Shown in pieces: positions 7,459 through 16,751 of a stretch of 64,000 nucleotides of DNA. Made by a program: the position numbers and the translations under genes. Below the pieces are notes generated by a model. That model had not been told where the DNA came from. It made no database searches and worked only from the letters and a program-made list of their open reading frames with translations. The stretch is from an uncultured Paludibaculum sp. (GTDB lineage Bacteria > Acidobacteriota > Terriglobia > Bryobacterales > Bryobacteraceae). How positions within the stretch are numbered: position 1 is the stretch's first letter; each line of letters opens with the position of its first letter. The DNA is taken from the NCBI RefSeq assembly GCF_963665245.1, contig NZ_OY762267.1, forward strand, positions 1,984,001 through 2,048,000, read 5' to 3'.

Positions 7459-10035
7459 GTGCACAAGATGGATGTTGCGCCTGAGAGCCTGGGCTTCTCC
7501 GCTAGTTCTTCGTCGGATTACTGCGGCCCCTACCGCCTGATTCGCCTGCTCGGCTCCGGGGGCATGGGGGCGGTCTATCTCGCCGAACGAACTGATGGCG
7601 AGATCCAACAGAGTGTCGCGATCAAACTGCTTCGCGCCGGCCACGATCTCGCCTGGCGGGCGGGCTTTCTGCGCGAGCGCGAGATCCTGGCATCCCTCAA
7701 CCATCCGTCCATCGTCCGAGTGAAAGACGCCGGGCACACCCATACGGGCCAGCCCTTCCTCGTCATGGAATACGTCGAGGGCGACCCCATCGACGTCTAT
7801 TGCGCCGGTCTCGACCTGCAAAGAGTGGTCCTGCTGTTCCTGTCCGTGTGTGATGCCGTCGCGCACGCGCATCAGCATCTGATCATCCATCGTGATCTCA
7901 AGCCCTCCAACATCCTGGTGGATTCCTCCGGCCACCCCAAACTGCTCGACTTCGGCATCGCGAGGCTGTTGGAGAGTGATGGCGGCACGGCCCAGACACA
8001 AGAACTACTGGCCACGCCCAGCTATGCCAGCCCCGAGCAGATGCGCGGCGCCAGCCAGACTACGGCCACGGACATCTATTCTCTGGGCGCGGTACTCCAC
8101 AAGCTCCTGACGGGACGCTCTCCGCACGAGTCTGACGTCCACGCAACGCAGGACCAACTAAAGACCGATGGGGCTCGGAACTTTCCCACCGACCTCGACC
8201 ACATCCTGCGGAAGGCCACGCGCCTGGAACCGGAGGAGCGCTACACCTCGGTGCGGGCCTTCGCAGAGGATCTGCGCGCCTTCCTCGAGTCAAAGCCAGT
8301 GGAAGCACGATCGGGCAACAACTGGTATCGGGCTCGCAGGTTCATGCGCCGTTTCTGGATTCAGGCCACCTCCGCGGCGGCCGTTGTCGCGAGCCTGACC
8401 ATCGGGCTGATTCTGGCCCAGCAACAGCGGGCTGTGGCCGAACGGCGCTTCGCCGACGTTCGCGGGTTTGCCGCGGCCGTCCTCGACGTGGAGAAGAGTC
8501 TGCGCGACACGCCGGGCAGTCTGGAGGCGCGAAAGTACCTCGTCACATCGGTAGTTGAATCGCTCGACCGGCTCAGCGCCGAGGTCCATCGCGACATGAG
8601 TCTGCGGGCCGAGCTGGCGGCCGCCTACTTGCGCGTCGCGGAAGTGCAGGCCCAACGCTCCAAAAGCAGCTTTGGCCTGCATCGCGAAGCCCTCGCTTCA
8701 CTGCGGAAAGCGGAGGGCCTGCTCAACGAGGTGCGCGCGGCCGAACCCTGGAGTCCTTCCGCGGCCCATACCTGGTGGACCGTGCAGAGCGAGATTACTG
8801 ATCGGCTCTACGATATCGGCGAGAAGGGCGGCAGTGTCCAACATGCCACGCAGACTGCTGATGAGTTGGCAAAATACCTGGAACACAGCACCGGCTCAGA
8901 GGCTGAACAGACGGTGGTGTCACGCATCTATGCCGTGGCGGCCCGATCGCTGCTGAACGCCGGGCGAACAGCGGAGGCGCTCCGCTACAGCGGCTGGAAC
9001 ACAGCCATCGCAACCGCCCGGGCCCGACGGTTGCGGACACCCGAAGCACAGGTCTACGCGGCCTCGAGTCTTCGGGTTCATGGCACCACTCAGCGATATG
9101 CGGGCGAGTTGGACCAGGCGCTCGAGTCCCTCGACAAAGCAACGGCGGAGCTGCCCCGCGATCCCGAGAATCAGCAGGCCCGTCGGGAGCGCCAGGACAT
9201 TGCCTACGTGCGAGGACTGGTGCTGGGCGAAGCGGGCGGCTTGAGTCTGGGCCGCTTCACCGAAGGCGCCCGCTCACTAAGAGAGGCCTCCGGGATTCTC
9301 CATGCGATCATCGCCGAAAACCCTTCCGACGCGGAAGCGCGGGTGAATTTGGCGCAAACCGCCCTGAAGCTGGGCCAGATTCTCCTCTTGACCAACGCGC
9401 AGTCCGCGCTCGACACCTTTGGCGAAGGACTGCAAGGGTTGACGGCGGCTCCGGAGTCCAACCGTTACGTGACGGAGTATCGGCTCAAGCTCAACCTGGA
9501 AAGCAGCATTGCCCTCGCGAAAATGGGTAAGCACACGGAAGGCCGGAGCAAGTTCGACGCGGCTGTTGCCGTAATCCGCGGCTCCTCCCGCGAGGGCTGG
9601 CCGCCGAAGCGATTCGGCTCGAGTTCCGTCGGAGAGACCATCTGGCGTGCTCAGGCCGAGTTGGCCGCCGCGGCCGGACGCAGTCGGGATGCAGCCACCA
9701 TCTATCAGGAGGCTCTGCGCCTGATCCGCGCCGGCCGCGAGACGGACGAACGCACTGACCTCGACAATGCCGTTCGAACGTCGCTGAAACTGGCCCGCAT
9801 CGCGGACCTCCTGTCGGCGTCCGGAGACGAGAAACAGGCCGGAGAGTACCGCAGGGAACGCCTGGAGCTGTGGCGCCATTGGAAGACGAACCAGCCCGCC
9901 AACACCGTCGTTCAGCGTCAACTGGACGCGGCGACGCACCCCGTCCCTGAGCGCGCCGGAACGCTGCCCACTACACCAACCCTCCCGTTGACCGCTGTCG
10001 CCCGCCAGCAAAAAAACCTGCCGGCCATCCGCTAA
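7459..10035 (+). CDS. Transmembrane Ser/Thr protein kinase with TPR-like region (copy 2)
   Basis: 858 residues, collinear with the kinase at 4051-6684 from the segment CGPYRL onward. Glycine loop LGSGGMGAVYLAE, Lys56, HRDLKPSN (144-151), DFG (164-166), SPEQ (191-194), a membrane helix at about 300-320, then TPR-like repeats. It lacks the roughly 60-residue N-terminal extension of copy 1. Start is GTG at 7459, directly after an in-frame stop at 7456-7458, or ATG at 7468. It follows the sigma factor gene by 156 bp. The pair-plus-sigma layout suggests a local duplication and a shared signalling module; that is inference. Confidence 0.92.
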   Translation: MHKMDVAPESLGFSASSSSDYCGPYRLIRLLGSGGMGAVYLAERTDGEIQQSVAIKLLRAGHDLAWRAGFLREREILASLNHPSIVRVKDAGHTHTGQPFLVMEYVEGDPIDVYCAGLDLQRVVLLFLSVCDAVAHAHQHLIIHRDLKPSNILVDSSGHPKLLDFGIARLLESDGGTAQTQELLATPSYASPEQMRGASQTTATDIYSLGAVLHKLLTGRSPHESDVHATQDQLKTDGARNFPTDLDHILRKATRLEPEERYTSVRAFAEDLRAFLESKPVEARSGNNWYRARRFMRRFWIQATSAAAVVASLTIGLILAQQQRAVAERRFADVRGFAAAVLDVEKSLRDTPGSLEARKYLVTSVVESLDRLSAEVHRDMSLRAELAAAYLRVAEVQAQRSKSSFGLHREALASLRKAEGLLNEVRAAEPWSPSAAHTWWTVQSEITDRLYDIGEKGGSVQHATQTADELAKYLEHSTGSEAEQTVVSRIYAVAARSLLNAGRTAEALRYSGWNTAIATARARRLRTPEAQVYAASSLRVHGTTQRYAGELDQALESLDKATAELPRDPENQQARRERQDIAYVRGLVLGEAGGLSLGRFTEGARSLREASGILHAIIAENPSDAEARVNLAQTALKLGQILLLTNAQSALDTFGEGLQGLTAAPESNRYVTEYRLKLNLESSIALAKMGKHTEGRSKFDAAVAVIRGSSREGWPPKRFGSSSVGETIWRAQAELAAAAGRSRDAATIYQEALRLIRAGRETDERTDLDNAVRTSLKLARIADLLSASGDEKQAGEYRRERLELWRHWKTNQPANTVVQRQLDAATHPVPERAGTLPTTPTLPLTAVARQQKNLPAIR

Positions 10036-10132
10036 CTTCTCGGCTCTCTCTCGCTTGCATGAGTGGAGGGGCTCAGGGCATGCATCGCTTGTATGCAACG
10101 AGCTTCGATTGCGAATTCCAAAGGACAGTACA

Positions 10133-10714
10133 ATGACGAGACAATTCGAGATTCTCAGCTGCAGAACGCTCATGCGCCATCTGGGAGTGGCGCTGCCGGC
10201 CATTCTTGCCACGGCCGTGACGCTCTTCGGCGGAACTGACGACATGAAGGACATGCACAGCGGCCACGGAAACAGGATCCCGGCCAAACTTGTGGAGATG
10301 GTGCGCACCGCCACGCGGCAGTTCATCGACGTCAACGCTACCAACGGCGCTGGCTACATGCCGGCCTTTGGCTGCGTCAGCGGCCCCGATCACGGGGCGA
10401 TGGGTATCCACTACATCAACGGCACGCTGGTGGCCGACGGCGAGGTCGACGCGGCCCGTCCTGAGGCCCTGATCTATGAGCCGTCGAACGGCGCCATGCG
10501 CCTGGTGGGCGTCGAGTTCATCGTGGACGCCGCCACCTGGATGAAGACTCACACCGCGCCCCCGATGCTCGAGGGTCAGGCGTTCCAACTCGTGAATAGC
10601 CCAAACCGCTATGGCATCCCCGCGTTCTTCGAACTGCACGTCTGGGCCTGGCGCGACAACCCCAACGGCGCGTTCGTGGACTGGAATAACAACGTGAGCT
10701 GCGAAGGTCAGTAG
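10133..10714 (+). CDS. Secreted protein of unknown function
   Basis: 193 residues from ATG at 10133, chosen because AAGGA lies about 7 nt upstream; an upstream in-frame ATG at 10055 has no such site. There is a hydrophobic leader (about 13-33) and then a Met/His-containing stretch (DDMKDMHSGHG). The body has MPAFGCVSGPDHGAMGIHYIN, EALIYEPSNGAMRLVGVEF and FELHVWAWRDNPNGAFVDWN. The sequence resembles conserved hypothetical secreted proteins of soil bacteria, but I cannot name a function. It follows the second kinase by about 100 bp. Confidence 0.8.
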   Translation: MTRQFEILSCRTLMRHLGVALPAILATAVTLFGGTDDMKDMHSGHGNRIPAKLVEMVRTATRQFIDVNATNGAGYMPAFGCVSGPDHGAMGIHYINGTLVADGEVDAARPEALIYEPSNGAMRLVGVEFIVDAATWMKTHTAPPMLEGQAFQLVNSPNRYGIPAFFELHVWAWRDNPNGAFVDWNNNVSCEGQ

Positions 10715-10729
10715 TTTATTACGGGACGG

Positions 10730-10801
10730 CTGCTCACGCGGTAACACCCTGCAGGCTGGTCACGGACTGCAGGGTGGTTCGGAGGATATCGTCGTGAGCA
10801 G
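10730..10801. terminator. Nested inverted repeats between convergent genes
   Basis: Two perfect 9-bp inverted repeats are nested. The outer arms are CTGCTCACG (10730-10738) and CGTGAGCAG (10793-10801); the inner arms are ACCCTGCAG (10746-10754) and CTGCAGGGT (10767-10775). The element lies between convergent genes ending at 10714 and 10844. It probably acts as a bidirectional terminator, although no long T-tract follows either arm. Confidence 0.5.
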
Positions 10802-10843
10802 TCGCCCACCAGCAGACCGGATGTCGCCGGAAAACGGCATCAG

Positions 10844-12370
10844 TCAATTCCTGCTATCCGCACTCCAAGCCACCGTCCAGAACGAAAACAGTTGATTTCC
10901 GGCCACTCGTTGAGCGCCCGGAAACTGCGCGCGGACCGTGGCCGGCAGGCCCGCCCCGTCACAAACCAGACCTACAGATCGGACAGAGGCGGATGGACGG
11001 GACAAGGGGACGTCTTGGCCCGGAAGGAACACGCGGAGTCCAGGGCCTCCAAGATCGGCCCAAGCCACATCGGGAAAATCGTAGGTCACGGTCCGGATGT
11101 TGGGCGCCTCAAATCGCCGCAGCAGGCAGAACACCAGTTTCTCCTCCGGGCGTCCAGGCATGGCATCGATCAGGCTCCGGATCTCCCGCTGCGAAGCCTC
11201 AACCAACCCGGAAATACGCGGCGTGGCGCGCAGAACAACAAATGGCAATGTTGTTTGTGCGGGATCCATGAATCGCTCGTAGGGGAAGTGGCCCACCAGC
11301 AGGGCGACGGCGATACCGGCGGCAGCCAGCCGCAAATCGCCGATGGTGTGGCGGGCCAGCCAGGCGAGCAATAGGAACAGCGGCGGAAGAGACAGCAGAA
11401 GGTATCCAGGCTGGCTGCAATGGAACAGGTAAATCAAGGCCAGATTGGGAGCCATCCAAAGGGCAAAGAACGTCGGCGTCGCCCACGACGGCCCGGAGCG
11501 GGCCGGCTCGTCCACGACCCTGCGGTCGCGGGGCCACAGAGCCGCGGCCAGCGCAGGCAGGAAGCCGGCGATCGCCACGGCAAAGTAGACGCACACGTCA
11601 ATCGCCATGTGCAGATGCACAATCGCCGGCGCCGAGTAGAGAACCGAAGTCTTGCTGAAGCTGCGCTGGACCTGATCGTGATTGAGGGCGGCCAGCGCCC
11701 CGAAACCTCCGGAGAGGAGCGCCGTCGGTGTAAGCCAGGCCAGCCAGCAGGCTGCTCCGGCAAGGATACCCATCACTGCCCGCCCCGGCTGCTTACGGCA
11801 GCATTGCCAGAGACCGATGCCCAATAGAGGAAACAGAAAGACCACCCCACTGGGCCGGAAGCCGGCGGCAAGCGCCACCACGGCCAGGCTTGGCACCGCA
11901 CGCTGTGTCCTGCCCAAGCCAAGTTCGCGGGTAACCCACCCAGCGAAACACGAGACGAAAAAATCGACCGCGTACACCTGAGATGAACTGGCGTACAGGC
12001 AGATGAGAGGCGAGAACGCCACCAGCAACGTCGCGGGCCAGGCCGCGCGCTCTCCTAACAGATCACGCGCCAGGGCCCGGAAGAACCAGAGTCCCGCCAG
12101 TGTGAACAGCAACGCCACGACAACCTGCGCCGTGTTGGGGTTCCCGAGAATCGGGGCCAGTCCGCGGAGGGCAACTACCCACAACGGATAGCCCGGCGGG
12201 TGTGGCTGGTGCCGGGCAATGTCGAAGTCAGTCACCGCACGGTCGAACTGTGAGGAGTCCCAACCAAAGGAGTAGTGAGGGCTTAAATAAGGCAACAACG
12301 TGGCGCCCCACAGAATGGCGAGCATCCACAGGAATCGTTGGTGACCGCTGGAGACAGTGGCTTGGCTCAT
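10844..12370 (-). CDS. Multi-pass membrane glycosyltransferase, GT39/PMT-like
   Basis: About 508 residues from ATG at 12370 (MSQATVSSG); an in-frame start at 12424 would add 18 residues. It has about ten hydrophobic helices. The first extracytoplasmic loop carries acidic residues (FGWDSSQFDRAVTDFDIARHQPHPPGYPLW) of the kind found in polyprenol-phosphate-sugar glycosyltransferases of the PMT/ArnT fold. The C-terminal 130 residues are soluble. It likely transfers a sugar from a lipid carrier at the cytoplasmic membrane. It is divergent from a CapK-like enzyme (12531), which hints at cell-surface polysaccharide work. Confidence 0.75.
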   Translation of the reverse strand: MSQATVSSGHQRFLWMLAILWGATLLPYLSPHYSFGWDSSQFDRAVTDFDIARHQPHPPGYPLWVVALRGLAPILGNPNTAQVVVALLFTLAGLWFFRALARDLLGERAAWPATLLVAFSPLICLYASSSQVYAVDFFVSCFAGWVTRELGLGRTQRAVPSLAVVALAAGFRPSGVVFLFPLLGIGLWQCCRKQPGRAVMGILAGAACWLAWLTPTALLSGGFGALAALNHDQVQRSFSKTSVLYSAPAIVHLHMAIDVCVYFAVAIAGFLPALAAALWPRDRRVVDEPARSGPSWATPTFFALWMAPNLALIYLFHCSQPGYLLLSLPPLFLLLAWLARHTIGDLRLAAAGIAVALLVGHFPYERFMDPAQTTLPFVVLRATPRISGLVEASQREIRSLIDAMPGRPEEKLVFCLLRRFEAPNIRTVTYDFPDVAWADLGGPGLRVFLPGQDVPLSRPSASVRSVGLVCDGAGLPATVRAQFPGAQRVAGNQLFSFWTVAWSADSRN

Positions 12371-12530
12371 TCCTCCGCGCTCCCCATCGAGGAAGGAAGA
12401 CGGAGACCGGAACGAGGGCCACACCTCTCGAAGCGGAGCGCGGGAACGGGCGTAACCGGAAGACCTGAAACTAACACCACTTCATTTCTCTCACAGAACC
12501 TCCGAGCGAATCACCTCGGTATACTAAGCC

Positions 12531-13868
12531 TTGACCAGCGTTCTTGAAAGAGCCGCCAACACGTTCCGTCTGGCCCGTCTGTCTCTGGGCGAGACCGGCG
12601 TCGCCTATCTCCCTGAGGAGCGCTTGCGCGAGCGGCAGTCCGCCCGATTCCGGGCTCTGGTGCGCCACGCGTACGAATACGTCCCCTACTATCGCGAATG
12701 GCTGCGAGCTGCCGGAGCCGAGCCCGGCGATCTCCGCACCGTGGCCGATCTGCGCCGCCTGCCTCTGGTCGACAAACTCGATCTCGCCCTTCACCCGGAA
12801 CGGTTCGCGTCTTCGGCCTACGCCTCTCGCGACGGCCTCACACTGCTTTCCAGCGGCACCTCGGGACGCCTTCGTTCCTTTCGACACGACACGCAGGCCC
12901 TCTTCGAGTCCTTTGCCGCCGGCCGCCGGCAACGCCTGGTCCTACGCCAGTTCATCGGGAAAGAGACGGCCTACCGGGAAGCCGTCTTCAAACGCCAGGG
13001 AAGCGCCGGAGACCAGATTCGCCATTTCTGGGAGAACCGGATGTGGAATCCGCGCAGCCTCGATCTCACGCGCCGCCTCTTCTCGCCCGCGCAGGCCTAT
13101 CCCGACCTGCTCGCTGCCGTAAACGAATTCCGTCCTCAGGTCTACCGCGGCATCGGATCTCATCTCGGAGCCTTCCTCCGCTGGGTCTGCGAAACAGAAC
13201 GCCACTTCGAGAGGCCCAAAGTCGTCACCTATGGTGCGGACGCAATGACTGCGAACGACCGCCGCCTGATCGAGGCGGATCTGGGGATCCCCGTCGTCAG
13301 CACCTATCAAGCCGTCGAGGCGCTGCGCATCGGCTTCCAGTGCGAGGTCCGGAAGGGTTTCCACATCAGCATCGACAAGGTGGATGTTCGGGTCGTCGAC
13401 CCGTCGGGCGTCGATGTAGCTCCTGGCGAACGGGGCCAGCTGATTCTCACAAACCTGATCAATCGCGCGACGGTGGTCATGAACTACCGGCTCGGCGACC
13501 TGGTCACTCAAAGCACGGGACAATGCGCCTGTGGCCGCACCTTGCCACTCATTGCTGACATTGATGGCCGCCTCGACGACCTGATCGATCGGCCTGGAGG
13601 AACCCGCCTCCACGCCCTTACCATCCTGCCGAGACTGCAGGCCATTGCCGGTCTCACCCAAGTGCAGGTGGTCCAGAACGCACTAGACGAGTTCGCTCTC
13701 AAAGTGGTCTGGGCGAGTGGAGCAACGCCGATGCCGGCCGACCTGCGCACGCAGATGGCAGCCGTTTTAGGCGATCAGATCCGGGTATCCGTGGAGGCGG
13801 TCGACAGGCTACCTCAAGAGCCCAGCGGCAAGGTGAAGTCCGTGATCAGCGACTGGAAGGGCCGCTGA
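12531..13868 (+). CDS. CapK/PaaK-like adenylate-forming enzyme
   Basis: 445 residues of the phenylacetate-CoA ligase/CapK family (adenylate-forming). Visible: an N-terminal helical region with HAYEYVPYYREWL, the P-loop-like SSGTSGRLRSF, VVTYGADAMT, the STYQAVEALRIGFQC segment, GQLILTNLINRATVVMNYRLGDLV, a CACGRTLP cysteine pair typical of this family, and the C-terminal LPQEPSGKVKSVI. CapK-type members are often found in polysaccharide clusters; the acid substrate is unknown. Start is TTG at 12531; an upstream alternative is not evident. It is followed by the minisatellite. Confidence 0.85.
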   Translation: MTSVLERAANTFRLARLSLGETGVAYLPEERLRERQSARFRALVRHAYEYVPYYREWLRAAGAEPGDLRTVADLRRLPLVDKLDLALHPERFASSAYASRDGLTLLSSGTSGRLRSFRHDTQALFESFAAGRRQRLVLRQFIGKETAYREAVFKRQGSAGDQIRHFWENRMWNPRSLDLTRRLFSPAQAYPDLLAAVNEFRPQVYRGIGSHLGAFLRWVCETERHFERPKVVTYGADAMTANDRRLIEADLGIPVVSTYQAVEALRIGFQCEVRKGFHISIDKVDVRVVDPSGVDVAPGERGQLILTNLINRATVVMNYRLGDLVTQSTGQCACGRTLPLIADIDGRLDDLIDRPGGTRLHALTILPRLQAIAGLTQVQVVQNALDEFALKVVWASGATPMPADLRTQMAAVLGDQIRVSVEAVDRLPQEPSGKVKSVISDWKGR

Positions 13869-13912
13869 TCCACTCGCTTGGAGCCCCACACTCCCCCCAG
13901 CACGATCCACCC

Positions 13913-14592
13913 AACCAGTGGTTCCCCCAAACCAAGGGTTCCCCCAAACCGAAGGGTTCCCCCAAACCGAAGGTTGGGGCTGCCCCGCACCGCACGACCC
14001 ACCCAAACCAAGGGTTCCCCTATACCAAGGGTTCCCCCAAACCGAAGGTTGGGGCTGCCCCGCACCACACGATCCGCCCAAACCAAGGGTTCCCCCAAAC
14101 CGAAGGTTGGGGCTGCCCCGCACCACACGATCCACCCAACCAAGGGTTCCCCCAAACCGAAGGTTGGGGCTGCCCCGCACCGCACGATCCGCCCAACCAA
14201 GGGTTCCCCCAAACCGAAGGTTGGGGCTGCCCCGCCCAGCACGATCCGCCCAAACCAAGGGTTCCCCCAAACCGAAGGTTGGGGCTGCCCCGCACCACAC
14301 GATCCGCCCAAACCAAGGGTTCCCCCAAACCGAAGGTTGGGGCTGCCCCGCACCGCACGATCCGCCCAAACCAAGGGTTCCCCCAAACCGAAGGTTGGGG
14401 CTGCCCCGCACCGCACGATCCGCCCAAACCAAGGGTTCCCCCAAACCGAAGGTTGGGGCTGCCCCGCACCACACGATCCGCCCAAACCAAGGGTTCCCCC
14501 AAACCGAAGGTTGGGGCTGCCCCGCACCACACGATCCGCCCAAACCAAGGGTTCCCCCAAACCGAAGGTTGGGGCTGCCCCGCACCGCGGGG
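13913..14592. repeat. 58-bp minisatellite of nested short palindromes
   Basis: The box ACCGAAGGTTGGGGC starts at 13966, 14041, 14099, 14156, 14213, 14271, 14329, 14387, 14445, 14503 and 14561: periods of 57-58 bp, with one step of 75 (58+17). Each unit contains AACC-NNN-GGTT mini-hairpins joined by a C-run, then GGGG-CTG-CCCC. A 17-bp sub-unit (AACCNNNGGTT plus CCCCCA) is repeated alone at the left end from 13913. The array ends in a perfect hairpin, CCCCGC/GCGGGG, at 14578-14592. It lies between convergent genes. It has no stop in several frames of both strands, but 58 is not a multiple of 3, so translation cycles through frames; I take it as non-coding. Confidence 0.95.
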
Positions 14593-14710
14593 ACCAGACA
14601 TCCGCTTCGCGGCCATCAACGGTCCTTGGTTGCGGCGCGCACTGCGGCGGCCAATCACCGCGTCGAGACAGCGGAGCTCGCTTATATGTCAGTGAGGGCG
14701 CCGTGCCCTG

Positions 14711-15286
14711 CTAATCCGAGCCCGTCAACTTCATCCACCGTCCGCCGTGGAAGTACCACGTCACCGACGCCTTTTCGAGGAATGCATCGTCAATACCCTG
14801 ATGGTCAATGGGCGGAGGCGTGGGTCCGCCGTAAGCCCGATGGTGGCGCTCGATCACGTCCTTGCCGACAGCGGAGATCCCCCGAGAGTAACCGATTGCA
14901 GTCTCGGAAATCCCCTGTAGATAATTCCGATCCTCCGACGAGGCGATAGCCGCGGGGTCCTTCTCGGAACCGTTCCAGAAAACGAGAATGCGGGAGACAC
15001 CCTTGACCGAGCAAAGCACGGCCCAATCGGTTTGACCCGGCTTGGCGAACTCGCCCTTGAGGACGTTGTGCGGGCTCGTCGCAAGCGCTGGTTGTGGAAT
15101 CGTGCAACCGCGCCGTTGAAGCGCGCGGACCACCTGGCCAGGCAGTTCCGGGAACGCGGTAGGTGGAAGCCGCACGATCCGCTTCTCGGCCTCGGCAAAC
15201 TTCCGCGCCACTTCTTCAGGGAGTTGCGCAAACGCCGGAGCGAGGACGACAAACACAAGCGCAATGAAACCGGAGGGGCGTCTCAT
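14711..15286 (-). CDS. Secreted protein of unknown function
   Basis: 191 residues with a clear signal peptide (MRRPSGFIALVFVVLAPAFA). The mature part has WAVLCSVKGVSRILVFWNGS and two cysteines (CTIPQ and LCSVKG) that could pair in the periplasm. The central 'conserved hypothetical' pattern (GEFAKPGQTDWAVLCS) recalls small secreted proteins that assess numeric or string results in Acidobacteria, but no family name can be given. It is convergent with the CapK gene across the minisatellite. Confidence 0.75.
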   Translation of the reverse strand: MRRPSGFIALVFVVLAPAFAQLPEEVARKFAEAEKRIVRLPPTAFPELPGQVVRALQRRGCTIPQPALATSPHNVLKGEFAKPGQTDWAVLCSVKGVSRILVFWNGSEKDPAAIASSEDRNYLQGISETAIGYSRGISAVGKDVIERHHRAYGGPTPPPIDHQGIDDAFLEKASVTWYFHGGRWMKLTGSD

Positions 15287-15510
15287 TCTGTCTCAATCTT
15301 TGCACTTCCCTGACCCCGCCGCGGAAATTTGCCGGAGTTGTGGCAAGGGAGTCGAAAGTGAACAGGGCAAGGAGTCAGTAGCCCGACACTAACGCCGCTC
15401 TGCTGCCCAGGGGCCTCGCCCCAACCGGCCCCAACCGCGACAGAACCCAAGCGAGCAGCTCTCGATCGCCGTCCTGTGCTGTCTCATTTTCAACGGTCCG
15501 ATGGCCTCTG
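15287..15510. other. Intergenic stretch, nothing recognised
   Basis: 224 bp between two minus-strand genes. No gene, hairpin with T-tract or strong promoter was seen by eye. Confidence 0.5.
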
Positions 15511-16599
15511 CTAGCGCTGCCCGGAAACCAAGCCGTACAACATGTGATCGAAGGTGGAGACCATGCAACCAGCGGCGGGCGAGCAATCCAGCTGCATGAA
15601 TCCGTCGCCTCTCAGTCGCGACCAATGTCTCCCCCCATCACTGCTCTCATAGAGCCCCGAATCATTGCCGACGAGCCACCCATGCGTTTCGGAGTCGAAA
15701 TACAAGTCGGGCGGCACAAGGCCCCCACCTGGAGCGGATGGACCTCCGGAGACCCATTCTCCGCCCGCGTCCAGAATTTTGCTCCAATTCTTGCCACCGT
15801 CGGCTGTCTGGAATAGACCGCCAGTTCTCTCCAACAGCCATCCGGTGCTGCTGTTCAAGAGGAACACTTGGGCATTTTCACGGCCGTTCTCCCCGGCCGC
15901 GCCGTCTGGTTGGAATCGTCCGGGACGCCAAGTTCTTCCGACATCCCTCGTCACCAGCACCATCTGGTCACCCAATGCCACACCGTGACTCGCACCGGCA
16001 AACTGAATCCGCTTGATCAGAGTCCGATGCTGTGGGCCAAAGTCGGTACGTCCGTCCCACCGCAGTTGCCATGTCGTTCCCCAGTCTGTTGTGCTGTAGA
16101 TCCGCTGCCGGCGAAACCCATCGCGAATCGTGAAGTCATGTCCCAAGGCAGCCAACCCTTGATCGCCCTGGAACGCCAGCGCCGACAGGCTCTGCGGACT
16201 ACTCGGGAGCGCCAGCGAGATCCAGTGCTCACCACCGTCGAGCGTTCGGAGGAGAGACTGATCCAGCCAGATGACAAATTCCTTTGACGACTTCGCAAAT
16301 ACATCTATCAGATAACTGACTCCTTCGGCCGCAGTTGGCAATGCCACATTGCGCCAGGTTGCGCCAGCATCCTCGGTAGCCCAAAGCCGGGCCGTCCCTC
16401 GTACCCAAGCCCACCCTTGTGTAGTCGATGTGAATCTCGTTACAGTAGGCGGCCCATCGGGAACTCCGGGGAGATGCCCAAGAAACCGCAACCGGGAATC
16501 CTTGTCGGCAATCTGTCCGCTACATGCGAGGCCAGCGGGAGCCAATGCTAGTGCGACGAGGATCGCCCCACGAAGCCAGCATCTGAGCATCTGTTTCAA
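15511..16599 (-). CDS. YCF48/BNR-repeat beta-propeller secreted protein
   Basis: 362 residues with a signal peptide (about 1-26, ending near LAPAGLAC). The body is built of repeated beta-propeller signatures of the BNR/YCF48 (HCF136-like) type: LWATEDAGATWR, LLRTLDGGEHWIS, IYSTTDWGTTWQLR, VLVTRDVGRTWR, LFQTADGGKNWSK and LYESSDGGRHWSR, i.e. about six S/T-x-D-x-G-x-x-W blades. In plants and cyanobacteria this fold assists photosystem II assembly; in soil bacteria it is a secreted scaffold of unknown partner. It is divergent from the membrane protein that starts near 16752. Confidence 0.82.
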   Translation of the reverse strand: MKQMLRCWLRGAILVALALAPAGLACSGQIADKDSRLRFLGHLPGVPDGPPTVTRFTSTTQGWAWVRGTARLWATEDAGATWRNVALPTAAEGVSYLIDVFAKSSKEFVIWLDQSLLRTLDGGEHWISLALPSSPQSLSALAFQGDQGLAALGHDFTIRDGFRRQRIYSTTDWGTTWQLRWDGRTDFGPQHRTLIKRIQFAGASHGVALGDQMVLVTRDVGRTWRPGRFQPDGAAGENGRENAQVFLLNSSTGWLLERTGGLFQTADGGKNWSKILDAGGEWVSGGPSAPGGGLVPPDLYFDSETHGWLVGNDSGLYESSDGGRHWSRLRGDGFMQLDCSPAAGCMVSTFDHMLYGLVSGQR

Positions 16600-16751
16600 C
16601 CCCCTGACGCCGAAATCGGTCTGGTCAGCGCGGTAGTCGATTCCAGATCAAGGACCGACGACACGACGCCCTAACCGGCCACTGGATTCTAGCAGGCTGA
16701 TACCCCGGGCGGCGCCAACCCTGGCCTTGCGGCAAGGTCCAGGATGATAAG

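Noticed and set aside
13913..14592. CRISPR array
   Set aside because: The units are contiguous and near-identical; there are no unique spacers and no cas genes.
13878..14949. Long repeat-protein genes in the minisatellite on both strands
   Set aside because: The unit is not a multiple of 3 and several frames on both strands are open; the ORFs follow from the repeat rather than from selection for coding.
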